DNA from: Roseomonas mucosa
Lineage (GTDB): Bacteria > Pseudomonadota > Alphaproteobacteria > Acetobacterales > Acetobacteraceae
DNA length: 58,351 nucleotides
Direction: 5' to 3'
NCBI GenBank assembly: GCA_945878375.1
Contig: CAMDWG010000021.1
Coordinates: forward strand, 1-58,351
Shown here: positions 44,430-53,812 of the stretch, piece by piece
Layout of the letters: each line of letters begins with the position of its first letter
Numbering within the stretch: position 1 is the stretch's first letter
Notes under the pieces: model-generated
Databases searched by the model: none
What the model was told of the DNA's origin: nothing
The model's input: the letters and a program-made list of their open reading frames with translations, nothing else
Translations under genes and position numbers: made by a program

Positions 44430-45251
44430 ATGGCGAGCGCCGCTTCGGGCAGGCCGCAGGGCCAGGGCGCGATCGGCCGCACCTTCCGCGGCTTCAAGCT
44501 GCAACTCGTGATCGTGCAGGCGCTGCTGCTGCGCGAGATGCAGACGCGCTTCGGGCGCAACCAACTCGGCTTCCTCTGGCTGTTCATCGAGCCGCTGCTG
44601 CTGGCCGGGGCGATCGCCGCCTTCAAATGGGGGACCGAGATGGGCCGGACGATTCCGGGCGTCTCCATCTTCGTGTTCACGCTGGTGGGCTACCTGCCCT
44701 ACTTCACCTTCCGCGCCATCGTCGCCCGCGCCCCGGGCACGCTGAAGTCGAACATGACGCTGCTCTATCATTCGCGCATCAAGCTCATCGATGTCGTGCT
44801 GGCGCGCCACATGCTCGAGATGGCGGCGGTCTTCACGGTGATGACGTTCCTCGCGATCGGGATGGCGATCTGGGCCGATATCCTGCCGGCCGGCGTCCCG
44901 ATCCTGGTCCTGGCGCTGCTGCTTCTGTTCCTGCTGGCCAATGGCCTGGGCCTGCTGGCGGCGGCGGCGTCAGCGGTATCGGTCATCGCCGAGCGCCTGA
45001 TCCAGCCCCTGGTGTATCTCTCGCTGCCCTTTTCCGGCGCGCTGATGGCGCTGCACCACCTGGACCCCGCCTTTCGCGCGGTCCTGCTGTGGAATCCGCA
45101 GGCCAACCTGCACGAGATGATCCGCCACGGCTTCTTCGGCGACGTGCTGCCGAGCTACTACAGCATCCCCTATGTCTGCTTCTGGGTCTGCCTGCTGAAC
45201 CTCCTCGGCCTGGCCGCACTGCGCGCCGTGCGGCCGAAGCTTGAGTTCTGA
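44430..45251 (+). CDS. kpsM: Capsule ABC transporter permease, KpsM-like
   Basis: The 273-residue ABC-2 type permease has six predicted membrane helices after a cytoplasmic N-terminus (LREMQTRFGRNQLGFLWLFIEPLLL is the family signature). It forms the inner-membrane channel that exports lipid-linked capsule polysaccharide with KpsT. An overlapping GTG at 44421 is an alternative start. It is followed after 6 bases by kpsT. Confidence 0.92.
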   Translation: MASAASGRPQGQGAIGRTFRGFKLQLVIVQALLLREMQTRFGRNQLGFLWLFIEPLLLAGAIAAFKWGTEMGRTIPGVSIFVFTLVGYLPYFTFRAIVARAPGTLKSNMTLLYHSRIKLIDVVLARHMLEMAAVFTVMTFLAIGMAIWADILPAGVPILVLALLLLFLLANGLGLLAAAASAVSVIAERLIQPLVYLSLPFSGALMALHHLDPAFRAVLLWNPQANLHEMIRHGFFGDVLPSYYSIPYVCFWVCLLNLLGLAALRAVRPKLEF

Positions 45252-45257
45252 CCGGCC

Positions 45258-45908
45258 ATGATCCTGCTCGAAGGCGTCTCCAAGGCCTATCAGATCCGCG
45301 GACAACCGCCACGCTGGGTGCTGCGGGATACGACCTGCGTGATCCGCCCCGGCGACCGGCTCGGCATCCTCGGCCGCAACGGCTCGGGCAAGTCGACGCT
45401 GGTGCGCATGCTGGGCGGCGTCGAGTATCCCACCAAGGGCCGGATCGAGCGCCGCATGTCGATCTCCTGGCCGCTGGCGCATGGCATCGGCGTGCACAGC
45501 CAGCTGACCGGCGCCGACAATGCCCGCTTCATCGCGCGCCTCTACGGCCACCCGACCGAGGAGATCGTCCGGGCGGTGGACGATTTCGCGGAACTCGGCC
45601 CCTACATGCAGATGCCGATCGCGACCTACTCCGCCGGCATGATGTCGCGCCTGCTGCTCGGCCTGTCGCTGTCGCTGGATTTCGACTGCTACCTGATCGA
45701 CGAGGCGACCAGCGTCGGCGATGTCCGCTTCATCGAGCGGACGGAACACATCCTCCGCACACGGCTCGAAAACCGGGCCATCGTGATGGTCAGCCATCTG
45801 GGCCATCACATCCGCACCTTCTGCCGCACCGCTGCGATCCTGCACGACGGTGCGCTCATCTTCTTCGAGGATCTCGATGAAGCTATCGCCACCTACGAGG
45901 CCCTCTGA
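45258..45908 (+). CDS. kpsT: Capsule ABC transporter ATPase, KpsT-like
   Basis: The 216-residue ATPase has Walker A GRNGSGKST, a KpsT-type signature TYSAGMMSRLLLGL in place of LSGGQ, and Walker B CYLIDEATSVGD followed by the switch His in MVSHLGHHI. It powers KpsM. Length is normal, without the C-terminal carbohydrate-binding domain of Wzt. The end overlaps the next gene by 32 bases. Confidence 0.94.
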   Translation: MILLEGVSKAYQIRGQPPRWVLRDTTCVIRPGDRLGILGRNGSGKSTLVRMLGGVEYPTKGRIERRMSISWPLAHGIGVHSQLTGADNARFIARLYGHPTEEIVRAVDDFAELGPYMQMPIATYSAGMMSRLLLGLSLSLDFDCYLIDEATSVGDVRFIERTEHILRTRLENRAIVMVSHLGHHIRTFCRTAAILHDGALIFFEDLDEAIATYEAL

Positions 45909-47085
45909 AGCGCTCGCCTCCAGCGGGCTCGCCGCGCGCGGGACGCCGATGGGAGGTCGCGGCCGCGACGCCAAGCGCGGCCTCGGCATGCGCGGCTGGT
46001 TCCTGCTGCTGGTCATACTGCCCACGCTCGCGGTCGGCGTGTATTTCTATGGCTTCGCGTCCAACATCTACGAATCCGAAGCCCGCTTCGTGGTCCGCAA
46101 CCGCGGATCCAGCAATTCCAACCCGATGGCCGACATGGCGGGCGGTGCATCACGCATGGCATCGCTCTTCCCCTCGGCGCGCACCGGCAGCGAGGAAGCG
46201 CGCGCCGTGGTGGCCTATGTGGACAGCCACGCCGCCGTCGCCGCGCTGAAGGGAAGCCTCGACCTCGTCGAGCTCTGGCGGCGGCCGGAGGTCGATGTCC
46301 TCTCTAGGCTCTGGTGGGAAGAGCCGCAGGCCGAATGGTTGCTGTGGTACTTCCGCCGACGGGTGCGGGTGATCCTCGACCCCGATACGGGGGTGATGAT
46401 CCTCCGTGCCCAGGCCTTCCGTCCGGAGGACGCGCAAACCCTCTCGAAGGCGCTTCTGACGATTTCCGAACGGCTGGTGAACATGCTGTCCGAGCGTAGC
46501 ATCGCCGACGGGCTCCGCACCGGCCAGGAAGACCTCGCCCGCGCCGAGGCGCGCATGAGCGCGGCGCGCGAAGCGCTGATCGCCTTCCGCGAACGTGAAC
46601 AGGCCTTCGATCCGGCGCGCGCCGCGGCCGGCGCCGTCGAGACCATCGGGCGCCTCGAAGGCGCGCTGGCGCAGTCGCGGACCGAGTTGCAGGAACGGCA
46701 AGCCTTCATGCGGCCCGACAATCCGCAGGTCCAGCTCCTGCGGAACCGGATCGAGGCGCTGCAGGCCCAGATCGCCGCGGAACGCGGGCGGATGACCCGC
46801 GGCGGGGAGGCGATGACCCAGCAGGTTGCCGGCTTCGAACGGCTCGAACTGGAACGCATGCTGGCGGACCGCCAGCTTGCCTCCGCCACCGCCTCGCTCG
46901 AAGGGGCGCGCACGGAGGCGATCCGCCAGCAGACCTTCGTCCTGCGGGTGGCCGAGCCGCATCTGCCTGAAGCGGCCCTCTATCCCAAGGCCACCTACAA
47001 TACGCTCACCGTCTTCGTCAGCCTCGCCATGTTGTTCGGCGTCGGTTGGCTGCTGGTCGTGAGCGCCCGGGAGCACGCGAACTGA
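45877..47085 (+). CDS. Capsule export inner-membrane adaptor, KpsE-like (PCP family)
   Basis: The 402-residue protein has one membrane helix near each end (WFLLLVILPTLAVGVYFYGF and TLTVFVSLAMLFGVGWLLVV), and a long periplasmic coiled-coil region between (about 200-350, rich in Glu/Arg/Ala/Gln). This is the layout of KpsE/CtrB/BexC proteins that bridge the ABC transporter and the outer-membrane channel. ATG 45877 is preceded by GAGGATCTCG and overlaps kpsT; ATG 45949 is possible. The next gene starts one base after its stop. Confidence 0.88.
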   Translation: MKLSPPTRPSEALASSGLAARGTPMGGRGRDAKRGLGMRGWFLLLVILPTLAVGVYFYGFASNIYESEARFVVRNRGSSNSNPMADMAGGASRMASLFPSARTGSEEARAVVAYVDSHAAVAALKGSLDLVELWRRPEVDVLSRLWWEEPQAEWLLWYFRRRVRVILDPDTGVMILRAQAFRPEDAQTLSKALLTISERLVNMLSERSIADGLRTGQEDLARAEARMSAAREALIAFREREQAFDPARAAAGAVETIGRLEGALAQSRTELQERQAFMRPDNPQVQLLRNRIEALQAQIAAERGRMTRGGEAMTQQVAGFERLELERMLADRQLASATASLEGARTEAIRQQTFVLRVAEPHLPEAALYPKATYNTLTVFVSLAMLFGVGWLLVVSAREHAN

Positions 47086-47086
47086 C

Positions 47087-49015
47087 ATGACGTCCCGCCA
47101 TCTTCGCCTGATCGACCGTTCAAGAACGCCGGACGGGTCGGTTCCGTGGGTCTTTTCCGCCCCCCTGGCGCCAGCGGATGTGCCGATGCAACCAGCATCG
47201 GCGGCCTCCGCGTCCTGGCAGGCGCGGAAAATCCCCTGCGGACCCTCAGCCGCCGGCATTTTCAAACGGTCTCTGACCCTGCTGCTCGGGGCCGCGCTGC
47301 TGGGCGGCCTGCCGGCAGGCGCCCTGGCACAGGCCAACAGGCCCCTGCCCCAGCTGGCCCAGCCCGCACCCCAGCCCGCGCCGGGCGGTGGCCAGCGGCC
47401 GATGGGCGTGGAGGGGCTGCTCGGCCAGAATGACCCGATCGCGACCCAGCGCCTGGGCACCGCCACCGCCGCGGAGGGCGGGCCGATCGCGGTCGGGCCG
47501 CTGGGCGATCCCAGTCGCATGGCGGGCCCCGCCACCGCGGTCTTCGGCGCCACGCTCTTCGCCCGCGGCGCGCCCGGACCGACCGAGGCGCCAAACCCGA
47601 ACTACGTGCTGGGGCCGGGCGACCGGGTCTCCATCACCATCTGGGGCTTCGTCGAGGGCAATGTCCTCGGCATCATCGACAATGAAGGCAATATCTTCAT
47701 CCCGCAGATCGGCCCGGTGCGGCTGGCCGGCACCCGCGCCGGCGATGTGCAGCGCGTGGTCGAGGCCGAGGTGCGCCGGGTCTATGCCCAGCAGGTGCAG
47801 GTCTATGCGACGGTGGTCTCCACCGGCTCGCTCGGCGTCTTCGTCACCGGCTTCGTCCGCCTGCCGGGCCGCCACCTCGGCTCCTCCTCCGAAAGCGTGC
47901 TGGACTATCTGGCGCGCGCCGGCGGGGTGGATCCGGGCCGGGGTTCGTTCCGCGAGATCCTGATCCGCCGCGGCGGCCGCGACCAGCTGCGCGTCGATCT
48001 CTATCGCTTCCTGCTGAGCGGCGACTTGCCGGCGCTGAGCCTGCAGCAGGGCGACACCATCGTGGTCCCCCCCCAGGGCGCGATGGTCGGGGCCGATGGC
48101 GCGGTCCGCAACAACTTCCTGTTCGAGGTCTCGGGCCGCAGCATGTCGGGGGCGGAGCTGATCCGCCTGTCGGCGCCGCTGCCCTCCGCCACCAACGCCG
48201 TCATCCGCGGCACGCGCGGCAGCCGCCCCTTCGCCCGCTACGTCACCGTGCGCGAACTGGCCGGTGTGCAGCTGATGGACCAGGACACGGTGAGCTTCAT
48301 CACCGACAGCCCGGCCCCCACGGTGCGCGTGATGATCGAGGGCAGCCGGATCGGTCCCTCGGTCCTGATCGCGGACCGCGACACCACGCTCTGCAGCCTC
48401 CTCGACTACGTCTCGGTGGAGCCAGGGCTGGCCAATACGGGCGGCGTCTTCCTGCTGCGGCCGGGCCTGGCCCTGCAGCAGCAGCGCACCATCAACGAAG
48501 CGCTGGACCGGCTGGAGCGGCAGTTGTTCCTGACCACCTCCGCGACCACCGGCGTCGCCGCCGTGCGCGCGTCAGAGGCGAATTTGATCGCCAACTACAT
48601 CCAGCGCGCCCGCCGCACCCAGCCCGAGGGTCGGCTGGTGGTGATGGACCGCAACGGCCGCTGCGCCAATGTCCGCCTGCAGGATGGCGACACCATCGTC
48701 ATCCCCGAACGGGTCGAGACGGTGCTGGTCGGCGGCGAGGTGCGGATCCCGCAGGCTGTCGTCTGGCGCCAGGGCATGACCATCGCCGACTTCATCCGCG
48801 CCGCCGGCGGGGTCGCCGAACGGGGCGACGAAAGCTCGGTGATGATCCGCCGCGCGAGTGGCGAGGTGGTGCTGGAACCGACGGAACCGCCCCGGCCCGG
48901 CGATGAGCTGATCGCGCTGCCGCGCCTCGACCCCAAGCTGTTCCAGCTGAGCAGCGACCTGATCAACCTGATCTTCCAGAGCGCGCTGATCACCCGGACC
49001 TTCAACAACCTGTGA
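47087..49015 (+). CDS. Capsule export outer-membrane protein (KpsD/Wza family) interrupted in its leader by the palindromic element
   Basis: The 642-residue protein has a polysaccharide export (PES) domain at about 165-250 (NYVLGPGDRVSITIWGFVEGN, QIGPVRLAGTRAGDV) and several SLBB-type beta-grasp domains (VFVTGFVRLPGRHLG; VRVMIEGSRIG; VLVGGEVRIPQAV). It should form the outer-membrane exit for capsule. The start ATG 47087 fits the operon (one base after kpsE), but after MTSRHLRLI the reading passes in frame through element copy B before reaching the signal-peptide core FKRSLTLLLGAALLGGLPAGALAQA. So the signal peptide is about 60 residues from the start. An internal ATG at 47186 would shorten the leader to about 27 residues. 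Export function may be intact or altered. Confidence 0.88.
   Translation: MTSRHLRLIDRSRTPDGSVPWVFSAPLAPADVPMQPASAASASWQARKIPCGPSAAGIFKRSLTLLLGAALLGGLPAGALAQANRPLPQLAQPAPQPAPGGGQRPMGVEGLLGQNDPIATQRLGTATAAEGGPIAVGPLGDPSRMAGPATAVFGATLFARGAPGPTEAPNPNYVLGPGDRVSITIWGFVEGNVLGIIDNEGNIFIPQIGPVRLAGTRAGDVQRVVEAEVRRVYAQQVQVYATVVSTGSLGVFVTGFVRLPGRHLGSSSESVLDYLARAGGVDPGRGSFREILIRRGGRDQLRVDLYRFLLSGDLPALSLQQGDTIVVPPQGAMVGADGAVRNNFLFEVSGRSMSGAELIRLSAPLPSATNAVIRGTRGSRPFARYVTVRELAGVQLMDQDTVSFITDSPAPTVRVMIEGSRIGPSVLIADRDTTLCSLLDYVSVEPGLANTGGVFLLRPGLALQQQRTINEALDRLERQLFLTTSATTGVAAVRASEANLIANYIQRARRTQPEGRLVVMDRNGRCANVRLQDGDTIVIPERVETVLVGGEVRIPQAVVWRQGMTIADFIRAAGGVAERGDESSVMIRRASGEVVLEPTEPPRPGDELIALPRLDPKLFQLSSDLINLIFQSALITRTFNNL
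47111..47274 (-). mobile_element. Palindromic coding element, copy B (164 bp, inside the kpsD-like gene)
   Basis: It has the same length as copy A but in reverse orientation and more diverged. The left end has drifted (ATCGACCGTTCAAGAA), the right end is intact (CAAACGGTCTCT), and the central hairpin GCCGATGC-AACCA-GCATCGGC is conserved. The host gene uses the opposite frame from copy A (RTPDGSVPWVFSAP ... AAGIFKRSL). The other strand still encodes a recognisable MPAAEGPQGIFRACQ frame. Confidence 0.85.
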
Positions 49016-49033
49016 AGCAGGCGGCCGCGCGGC

Positions 49034-51151
49034 TCAGGCGAATTCAGGCCAGACGAAGCTGAGGCGTTCGAGAAAACCCAGCCGCGCGCCCACATCATCG
49101 GGCGCGCAGGCCATCACCGCGGCCACGCCGATCCCGGTCGCGGTGTCCTCGGCCTCCATGGGGGCAGCCTCGATCACCAGGTCGGCCGTGGCGCCGGGCG
49201 AGGCGATCTCCACCACCGCGACGGGCCGGGCACCGGCCGGGACATCGAGCATCTGGCGCGGGCCGCGCCCGACCCGCAGCGTGACCTGCCGCGCCGCATC
49301 GGCCCCGCGCAGCGCGACATGCAGCCGCAGGGGCGTGGCGGCTTGCGCCGGCAAGGGCAGGGACAGCAGGGCGCGGCCCGGGCGCGTCCAGCAGCCCCAC
49401 GCCTCGGCGCCATGCCAGCCGCCGCCCATTCGCAGCAACTCCGCCCAGGCCATCGCGGCTGAGGGCCGCAGCGCCCCGCCCTGGCCCAGGGGATGCACCA
49501 GGCCGAGCGGTGGCGCGAGCGGGGCCGGTGGCGGGCCGGGGGGCGCCTCCGCCAGCGCGGCGCGCAATTCATCTGCCACGGCCGCCCAGTCGCGCAGGCG
49601 CAGGCCGGCGGCGATCCGCGCCTCCGCCGCTTCACGGAAGCCGGGCTCGAACAGGAGTTGCTCGATCACGGCCAGGAAGGCCGGCTCGCTGCCCGGCGCA
49701 TGATGCAGCGCAAGGCCCTGGCCGGCCTCGACCAGCGCGGAATGGGCCGGCGTGACCACGGCCTTGCCGGCGGCCAGCGCCTCCGTCACCGGCAGGCCCC
49801 AGCCTTCCAGCCGGGAGTGGTAGATGGTGAACAAGGCGCCGCGCAGCAGCGCCGCCGCCTCGGCATCGGAGACGGCGTCGAGCCAGATCACGCGCTCCGC
49901 CAGCGCCGGCGCGCGGCGCAGCAGCGCCAGCGCGGGCCCGGCATTGAAGCCGGCACGCCCCGCCAGCACCAGCGGCGGCACCGCGTCGCCATGCCGGCGC
50001 AGCAGCGCGAGCCAGGCGTTCAGCACGAACAGGTGGTCCTTGCGGCTCTCGATGGTGCCGAGGAACAGCACATGCGGCTCCCCCGCCCACTCCGCCACCC
50101 GCGCACCTATCGTGCCGCGCGGCGGGGCAGACGGCATGGCGTCGGGCCGCAGCACCCGCACCGGCGCCGCCGGAAGCCCGGCGAGGTCGGTCGCCGCCAG
50201 CCGCGCGATCTCCCGCGCCGTCGCCTCGGAGGGTGCGAGCAGCAGGTCGGCCTGCTGGAGCAGCACGGAGAACCAGCGCGCGAAGCTGGCGGAGGTCTCG
50301 GGCGGGCTATGCTCCGGCGCGGTGACGGGGCCGGTGTCGTGCACCATGGCGGCATAGCGCAGCCCGTGACGGGCCCGCGCGTCGCGCACCGCCCGATGGT
50401 AGCCCGGCAGCCACCAGGATGAGCCGAGATTGACCAGCCAGGCGCCCGGCGCGAAAGCGAGATCGGGCGCGCCCTCCCGCATGGCGCGGAGCTGGCCGAG
50501 GCTGCCCGCCCAGGCCGGATCCGCCGCATCGGCCCCGGCCCGCGACAGGCCGCAGAGGCGGCGAAAGGCCTCGCGCGGGATCTCCCGCCAGGTGCCGCTC
50601 TCGGGCCGGAAGGCCGCAAGCCGCACCTCTGCAAGATCAAGCCCGGATGCGAGGGCGGCGGAGGCCACATCCATCTGGATCCGCTGGATCCCGGTGGGCG
50701 CGCGCGCGCCGTCGAACCAGGCAATCAGGTCCGACAGGTCGAAGACCACGCGCAGATCGCCGAGCAGGCTGAGGGACCCTTCCGCATCGGGCTGGGTGGC
50801 GCAGAGCGCCGAGACTTCCCGCCAGGCATCCTCCCCGGTCGGGTCGAGGTCGAGCGCGCGGGCATAGGCCGCGCGGGCGCCGGCCAGGTCGCCAGCGCGC
50901 TTCAGGGCATGGCCGATCTGCAAGGGCAGGTCCGGGTCGCCCGGCATCCCGGCTTCCGCCCTGCGGTAGGACGCGATGGCCCCGCGCGGATCGCCGGCCT
51001 CCTTCACGCAATGGCCGTGCTGGACCCAGATCGCCCAATCGGCGGGATTGGCCGCGAGGTAGCGGGCATAGGCGTCGGCCGCGCCGCGCCAATCGCCCAT
51101 ATCCCGCTTCGCCTCCGCCTCGATCAGCGCCGCGCGGGGGTCTTGCTGCAT
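49034..51151 (-). CDS. TPR-containing glycosyltransferase family 4 protein
   Basis: The 705-residue protein begins with about three TPR units (residues 1-125, YARYLAANPADWAIWVQHGH; YRRAEAGMPGDPDLPLQIGHAL; YARALDLDPTGEDAW). A glycosyltransferase domain with the GT4 C-terminal half follows (VLFLGTIESRKDHLF, SRLEGWGLPVTEALAAGKAV). The last roughly 150 residues form a separate beta-rich region with no recognised family. It converges on the capsule export operon and precedes no gene of known sugar specificity other than manC upstream, so a mannose-containing polymer is a reasonable guess. Confidence 0.85.
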   Translation of the reverse strand: MQQDPRAALIEAEAKRDMGDWRGAADAYARYLAANPADWAIWVQHGHCVKEAGDPRGAIASYRRAEAGMPGDPDLPLQIGHALKRAGDLAGARAAYARALDLDPTGEDAWREVSALCATQPDAEGSLSLLGDLRVVFDLSDLIAWFDGARAPTGIQRIQMDVASAALASGLDLAEVRLAAFRPESGTWREIPREAFRRLCGLSRAGADAADPAWAGSLGQLRAMREGAPDLAFAPGAWLVNLGSSWWLPGYHRAVRDARARHGLRYAAMVHDTGPVTAPEHSPPETSASFARWFSVLLQQADLLLAPSEATAREIARLAATDLAGLPAAPVRVLRPDAMPSAPPRGTIGARVAEWAGEPHVLFLGTIESRKDHLFVLNAWLALLRRHGDAVPPLVLAGRAGFNAGPALALLRRAPALAERVIWLDAVSDAEAAALLRGALFTIYHSRLEGWGLPVTEALAAGKAVVTPAHSALVEAGQGLALHHAPGSEPAFLAVIEQLLFEPGFREAAEARIAAGLRLRDWAAVADELRAALAEAPPGPPPAPLAPPLGLVHPLGQGGALRPSAAMAWAELLRMGGGWHGAEAWGCWTRPGRALLSLPLPAQAATPLRLHVALRGADAARQVTLRVGRGPRQMLDVPAGARPVAVVEIASPGATADLVIEAAPMEAEDTATGIGVAAVMACAPDDVGARLGFLERLSFVWPEFA

Positions 51152-51181
51152 CGCCGCCCTGCCCTTGCCTGGCCGCGCGGT

Positions 51182-52612
51182 TCAGGCGCGGCCGTAGGTG
51201 TCCTCGATCCGGACGATATCGTCTTCACCGAGATAGGGGCCCGACTGTACCTCGATCAGGGTGAGCGGAATCATACCGGGATTTTCCAGGCGGTGGACGC
51301 AGCCGAGCGGCAGGTAGACGCTCTCGTTCTCGCGCAGCAGGATCCTCTCCTGGTCGCGCTCGACGATGGCGGTGCCGGCCACCACCACCCAATGCTCCGC
51401 GCGGTGGTAGTGCTTCTGCAGGCTGAGCTTGGCGCCGGGCCGCACGACGATGCGCTTCACCTGGAAGCGCGCGCCATGCGCGACACCTTCATAGCTGCCC
51501 CAGGGGCGGTAGACCCGGCGATGCTCCGTCGCTTCCTTGCGGCCCTCGGCCTTCAGCCGCGTTACGATCGCCTTCACGTCCTGTGCCTGGTCGCGGTGGC
51601 AGGCGAGCACCGCGTCGTCGGTGACGACCAGCACCACATCCTGCAAGCCGACCACCGCCGCCAGGATGCCTTCCGATCGGACGTAGCAGTTGCGGCTGCC
51701 GAGCACTGCGACAGGCCCGGCGGTTGCGTTGCCATCGGCATCCTTCGCCGCGATGTCCCACAGCGCGTCCCAGGACCCGACATCGGACCAGCCCGGATCG
51801 CAGGGCACGACCGCGGCCAGCGCCGTGCGTTCCATCACCGCATGGTCGATCGAGATCGAGGGCGCGCCCTCGAAAGCCGCGCCGAGGCGCACGAAGCCGA
51901 GGTCGCGGGCTGCCTCCGCCACGCCGGCGCGCGCCGCGGCGAGCACATCCGGCGCATGGGCGGCGAGTTCGGCCAGCAGCGTGCCCGCGGTGGCCACGAA
52001 CATGCCGCTGTTCCAGAGATGCTGCCCGCCTTCGACCAGCCTGACGGCGGTCGCGGCATCCGGCTTCTCCAGGAAGCGCGCCACCGCCCGCGCGCCATCG
52101 GTGCCGGGCAGGTCGGCGCCGGCCTCGATATAGCCGTAGCCGGTCTCGGGCTTCGTCGGGCGGATGCCGAAGGTGGCGATACGCCCGGCCCGCGCGGCGG
52201 CCGCGGCGGGCATCAGCGCGGCCAGCAGCGCCGGGACATCGGCGATCGCGGCATCCGCCGCCATGATCCACAGCACGGCATCCGGGCGGTCCTCCCCCAC
52301 CAGCACGGCGGCGGCGGCGATGGCGGCGGCGGAGTTGCGGGCGGCCGGCTCCAGCACGATCCGTGCTTCGTCGAGGCCGGCCTCACGCAATTGTTCCGCG
52401 ACCAGGAAGCGGTGCGCTTCCCCGCAGACCACCATCGGCGGGGCGAAGCCCGGCCCGCTGGCGCGCGCGGCGGTTTCCTGCAGCATGGTGCGGCTGGAGG
52501 CGAGCGGCCAGAACTGCTTCGGATACCCCTCGCGCGACAGCGGCCAGAGACGGGTGCCGGTGCCGCCGGAGAGAATGACAGGCACGATCGGCGCGGCGGG
52601 CTGGGCAGACAT
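51182..52612 (-). CDS. manC: Mannose-1-phosphate guanylyltransferase / mannose-6-phosphate isomerase
   Basis: The 476-residue bifunctional type II enzyme has the nucleotidyltransferase signature SGGTGTRLWPLSREGYPKQF, ARFLEKPDAATA, and a C-terminal cupin isomerase domain with RPGAKLSLQKHYHRAEHWVVV. It makes GDP-mannose from mannose-1-phosphate and links to fructose-6-phosphate. ATG 52612 (MSAQPAAPIVPVILSGG) is chosen over an upstream reading with no conservation. It lies 30 bases upstream of the TPR glycosyltransferase on the same strand; the two are likely one operon. Confidence 0.94.
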   Translation of the reverse strand: MSAQPAAPIVPVILSGGTGTRLWPLSREGYPKQFWPLASSRTMLQETAARASGPGFAPPMVVCGEAHRFLVAEQLREAGLDEARIVLEPAARNSAAAIAAAAVLVGEDRPDAVLWIMAADAAIADVPALLAALMPAAAAARAGRIATFGIRPTKPETGYGYIEAGADLPGTDGARAVARFLEKPDAATAVRLVEGGQHLWNSGMFVATAGTLLAELAAHAPDVLAAARAGVAEAARDLGFVRLGAAFEGAPSISIDHAVMERTALAAVVPCDPGWSDVGSWDALWDIAAKDADGNATAGPVAVLGSRNCYVRSEGILAAVVGLQDVVLVVTDDAVLACHRDQAQDVKAIVTRLKAEGRKEATEHRRVYRPWGSYEGVAHGARFQVKRIVVRPGAKLSLQKHYHRAEHWVVVAGTAIVERDQERILLRENESVYLPLGCVHRLENPGMIPLTLIEVQSGPYLGEDDIVRIEDTYGRA

Positions 52613-52809
52613 GTGTTGGAGCACCTTCGCAGCGAGGGGTGTGGGTATGTCCCAGCACTGGGGAAAAACCAAGGCAGGGGGCGACCCTGCCCCAGGACGC
52701 GGCGCGAGGCTGGCGGAACGTGTTGCCCGCGCCGGCCGCCGCACGGTAACAATCGAGCCAAGACATCGGCAGGGCCGCGAAGGCCCGCCACATCAGGGAG
52801 GACGTTGTC

Positions 52810-53808
52810 ATGACCAAGATCGAGTCGCGCGCGCCGGCACCGGGCTTTGCCCGCCGCACCGTGCTGGCGGGGGCCGCCGCGGCCCTGCTGGCGACGCCAG
52901 CGGTGCGCGCGCAGGGCCGCTTCCCCGACCGGCCGATCCGGCTGATCGTCCCCTGGGCCGCCGGCGGCACCACGGATATCCAGATGCGCGTCCTGGCCGA
53001 ACAGGCATCCCGCCGGCTGGGCCAGCCGGTGGTGGTGGAGAACCGCGCCGGCGCGGGCGGCGTGCTCGGCCCGCAGCAGCTGCTGAACGAACGCCCCGAC
53101 GGCCATGTGCTCTCGCAGATGCCGATCTCCGTCTTTCGCCATCCGCAGATGGCCAGCCGCGCGCTGTTCAACCCGCTTGAGGACTTCACCTGGGTCATCC
53201 ACGCCACCGGCTACCTGTTCGGCATCGTGGTGCGCGCGGATGCGCCCTGGCAGACGCTGGCGCAGTTCCTGGACTTCGCGAAGGCCAATCCGGGCCGCGT
53301 GAATTACGGCACGCCGGGGGTGGGCACGTCGCTGCATATCACGATGGAGCAGATCGCGGGCCTGCGCGGCGGCATCGACTGGACCCATGTGCCCTTCCGC
53401 GGCTGGGCGGAAAATGCCCAGGCGCTGCTCGGCGGCCAGATCCAGGCCAGCGCCGACAGCTCCGGCTGGTCCGACCTGGTGCAATCCGGCCAGATGCGCC
53501 TGCTGGCGACCTGGGGCCCCGAGCGCGCCAAGCGCTTCCCCAATGTGCCGACGCTGCGCGAGAGCGGCATCGACATCGTCTCGATCTCGCCCTACGGGCT
53601 CGCCGGGCCGAAGGGGATGAACGCCGATGTGGTCCGCGTCCTGCACGACGCCTTTCGCGAGGCGCTGTTCGACCCCGCCCATATCGCGATCCTGGATCGC
53701 TTCGACATGCAGCCGATGTATCTCGGCTCTGACGACTACGCCGCCTTCGCCCGGCGCCAATTCGCCGAGGAAGGGGCAATGATCCGCCGGATGGGCCTTA
53801 GGATTTAG
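52810..53808 (+). CDS. Bug-family tripartite tricarboxylate transporter substrate-binding protein
   Basis: The 332-residue periplasmic binding protein starts with a twin-arginine-type signal (ARRTVLAGAAAALLATPAVRAQG). Then come the family hallmarks FPDRPIRLIVPWAAGGTTDIQMR, VVVENRAGAGGVLGPQ, VNYGTPGVGTSLHI and MPF-like VPFRGWAENAQALLGGQI. Bug proteins bind small carboxylates for TctAB transporters or act as orphan sensors; no transporter membrane genes are nearby. ATG 52810 follows GGGAGGACGTTGTC. Confidence 0.93.
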   Translation: MTKIESRAPAPGFARRTVLAGAAAALLATPAVRAQGRFPDRPIRLIVPWAAGGTTDIQMRVLAEQASRRLGQPVVVENRAGAGGVLGPQQLLNERPDGHVLSQMPISVFRHPQMASRALFNPLEDFTWVIHATGYLFGIVVRADAPWQTLAQFLDFAKANPGRVNYGTPGVGTSLHITMEQIAGLRGGIDWTHVPFRGWAENAQALLGGQIQASADSSGWSDLVQSGQMRLLATWGPERAKRFPNVPTLRESGIDIVSISPYGLAGPKGMNADVVRVLHDAFREALFDPAHIAILDRFDMQPMYLGSDDYAAFARRQFAEEGAMIRRMGLRI

Positions 53809-53812
53809 CAGC

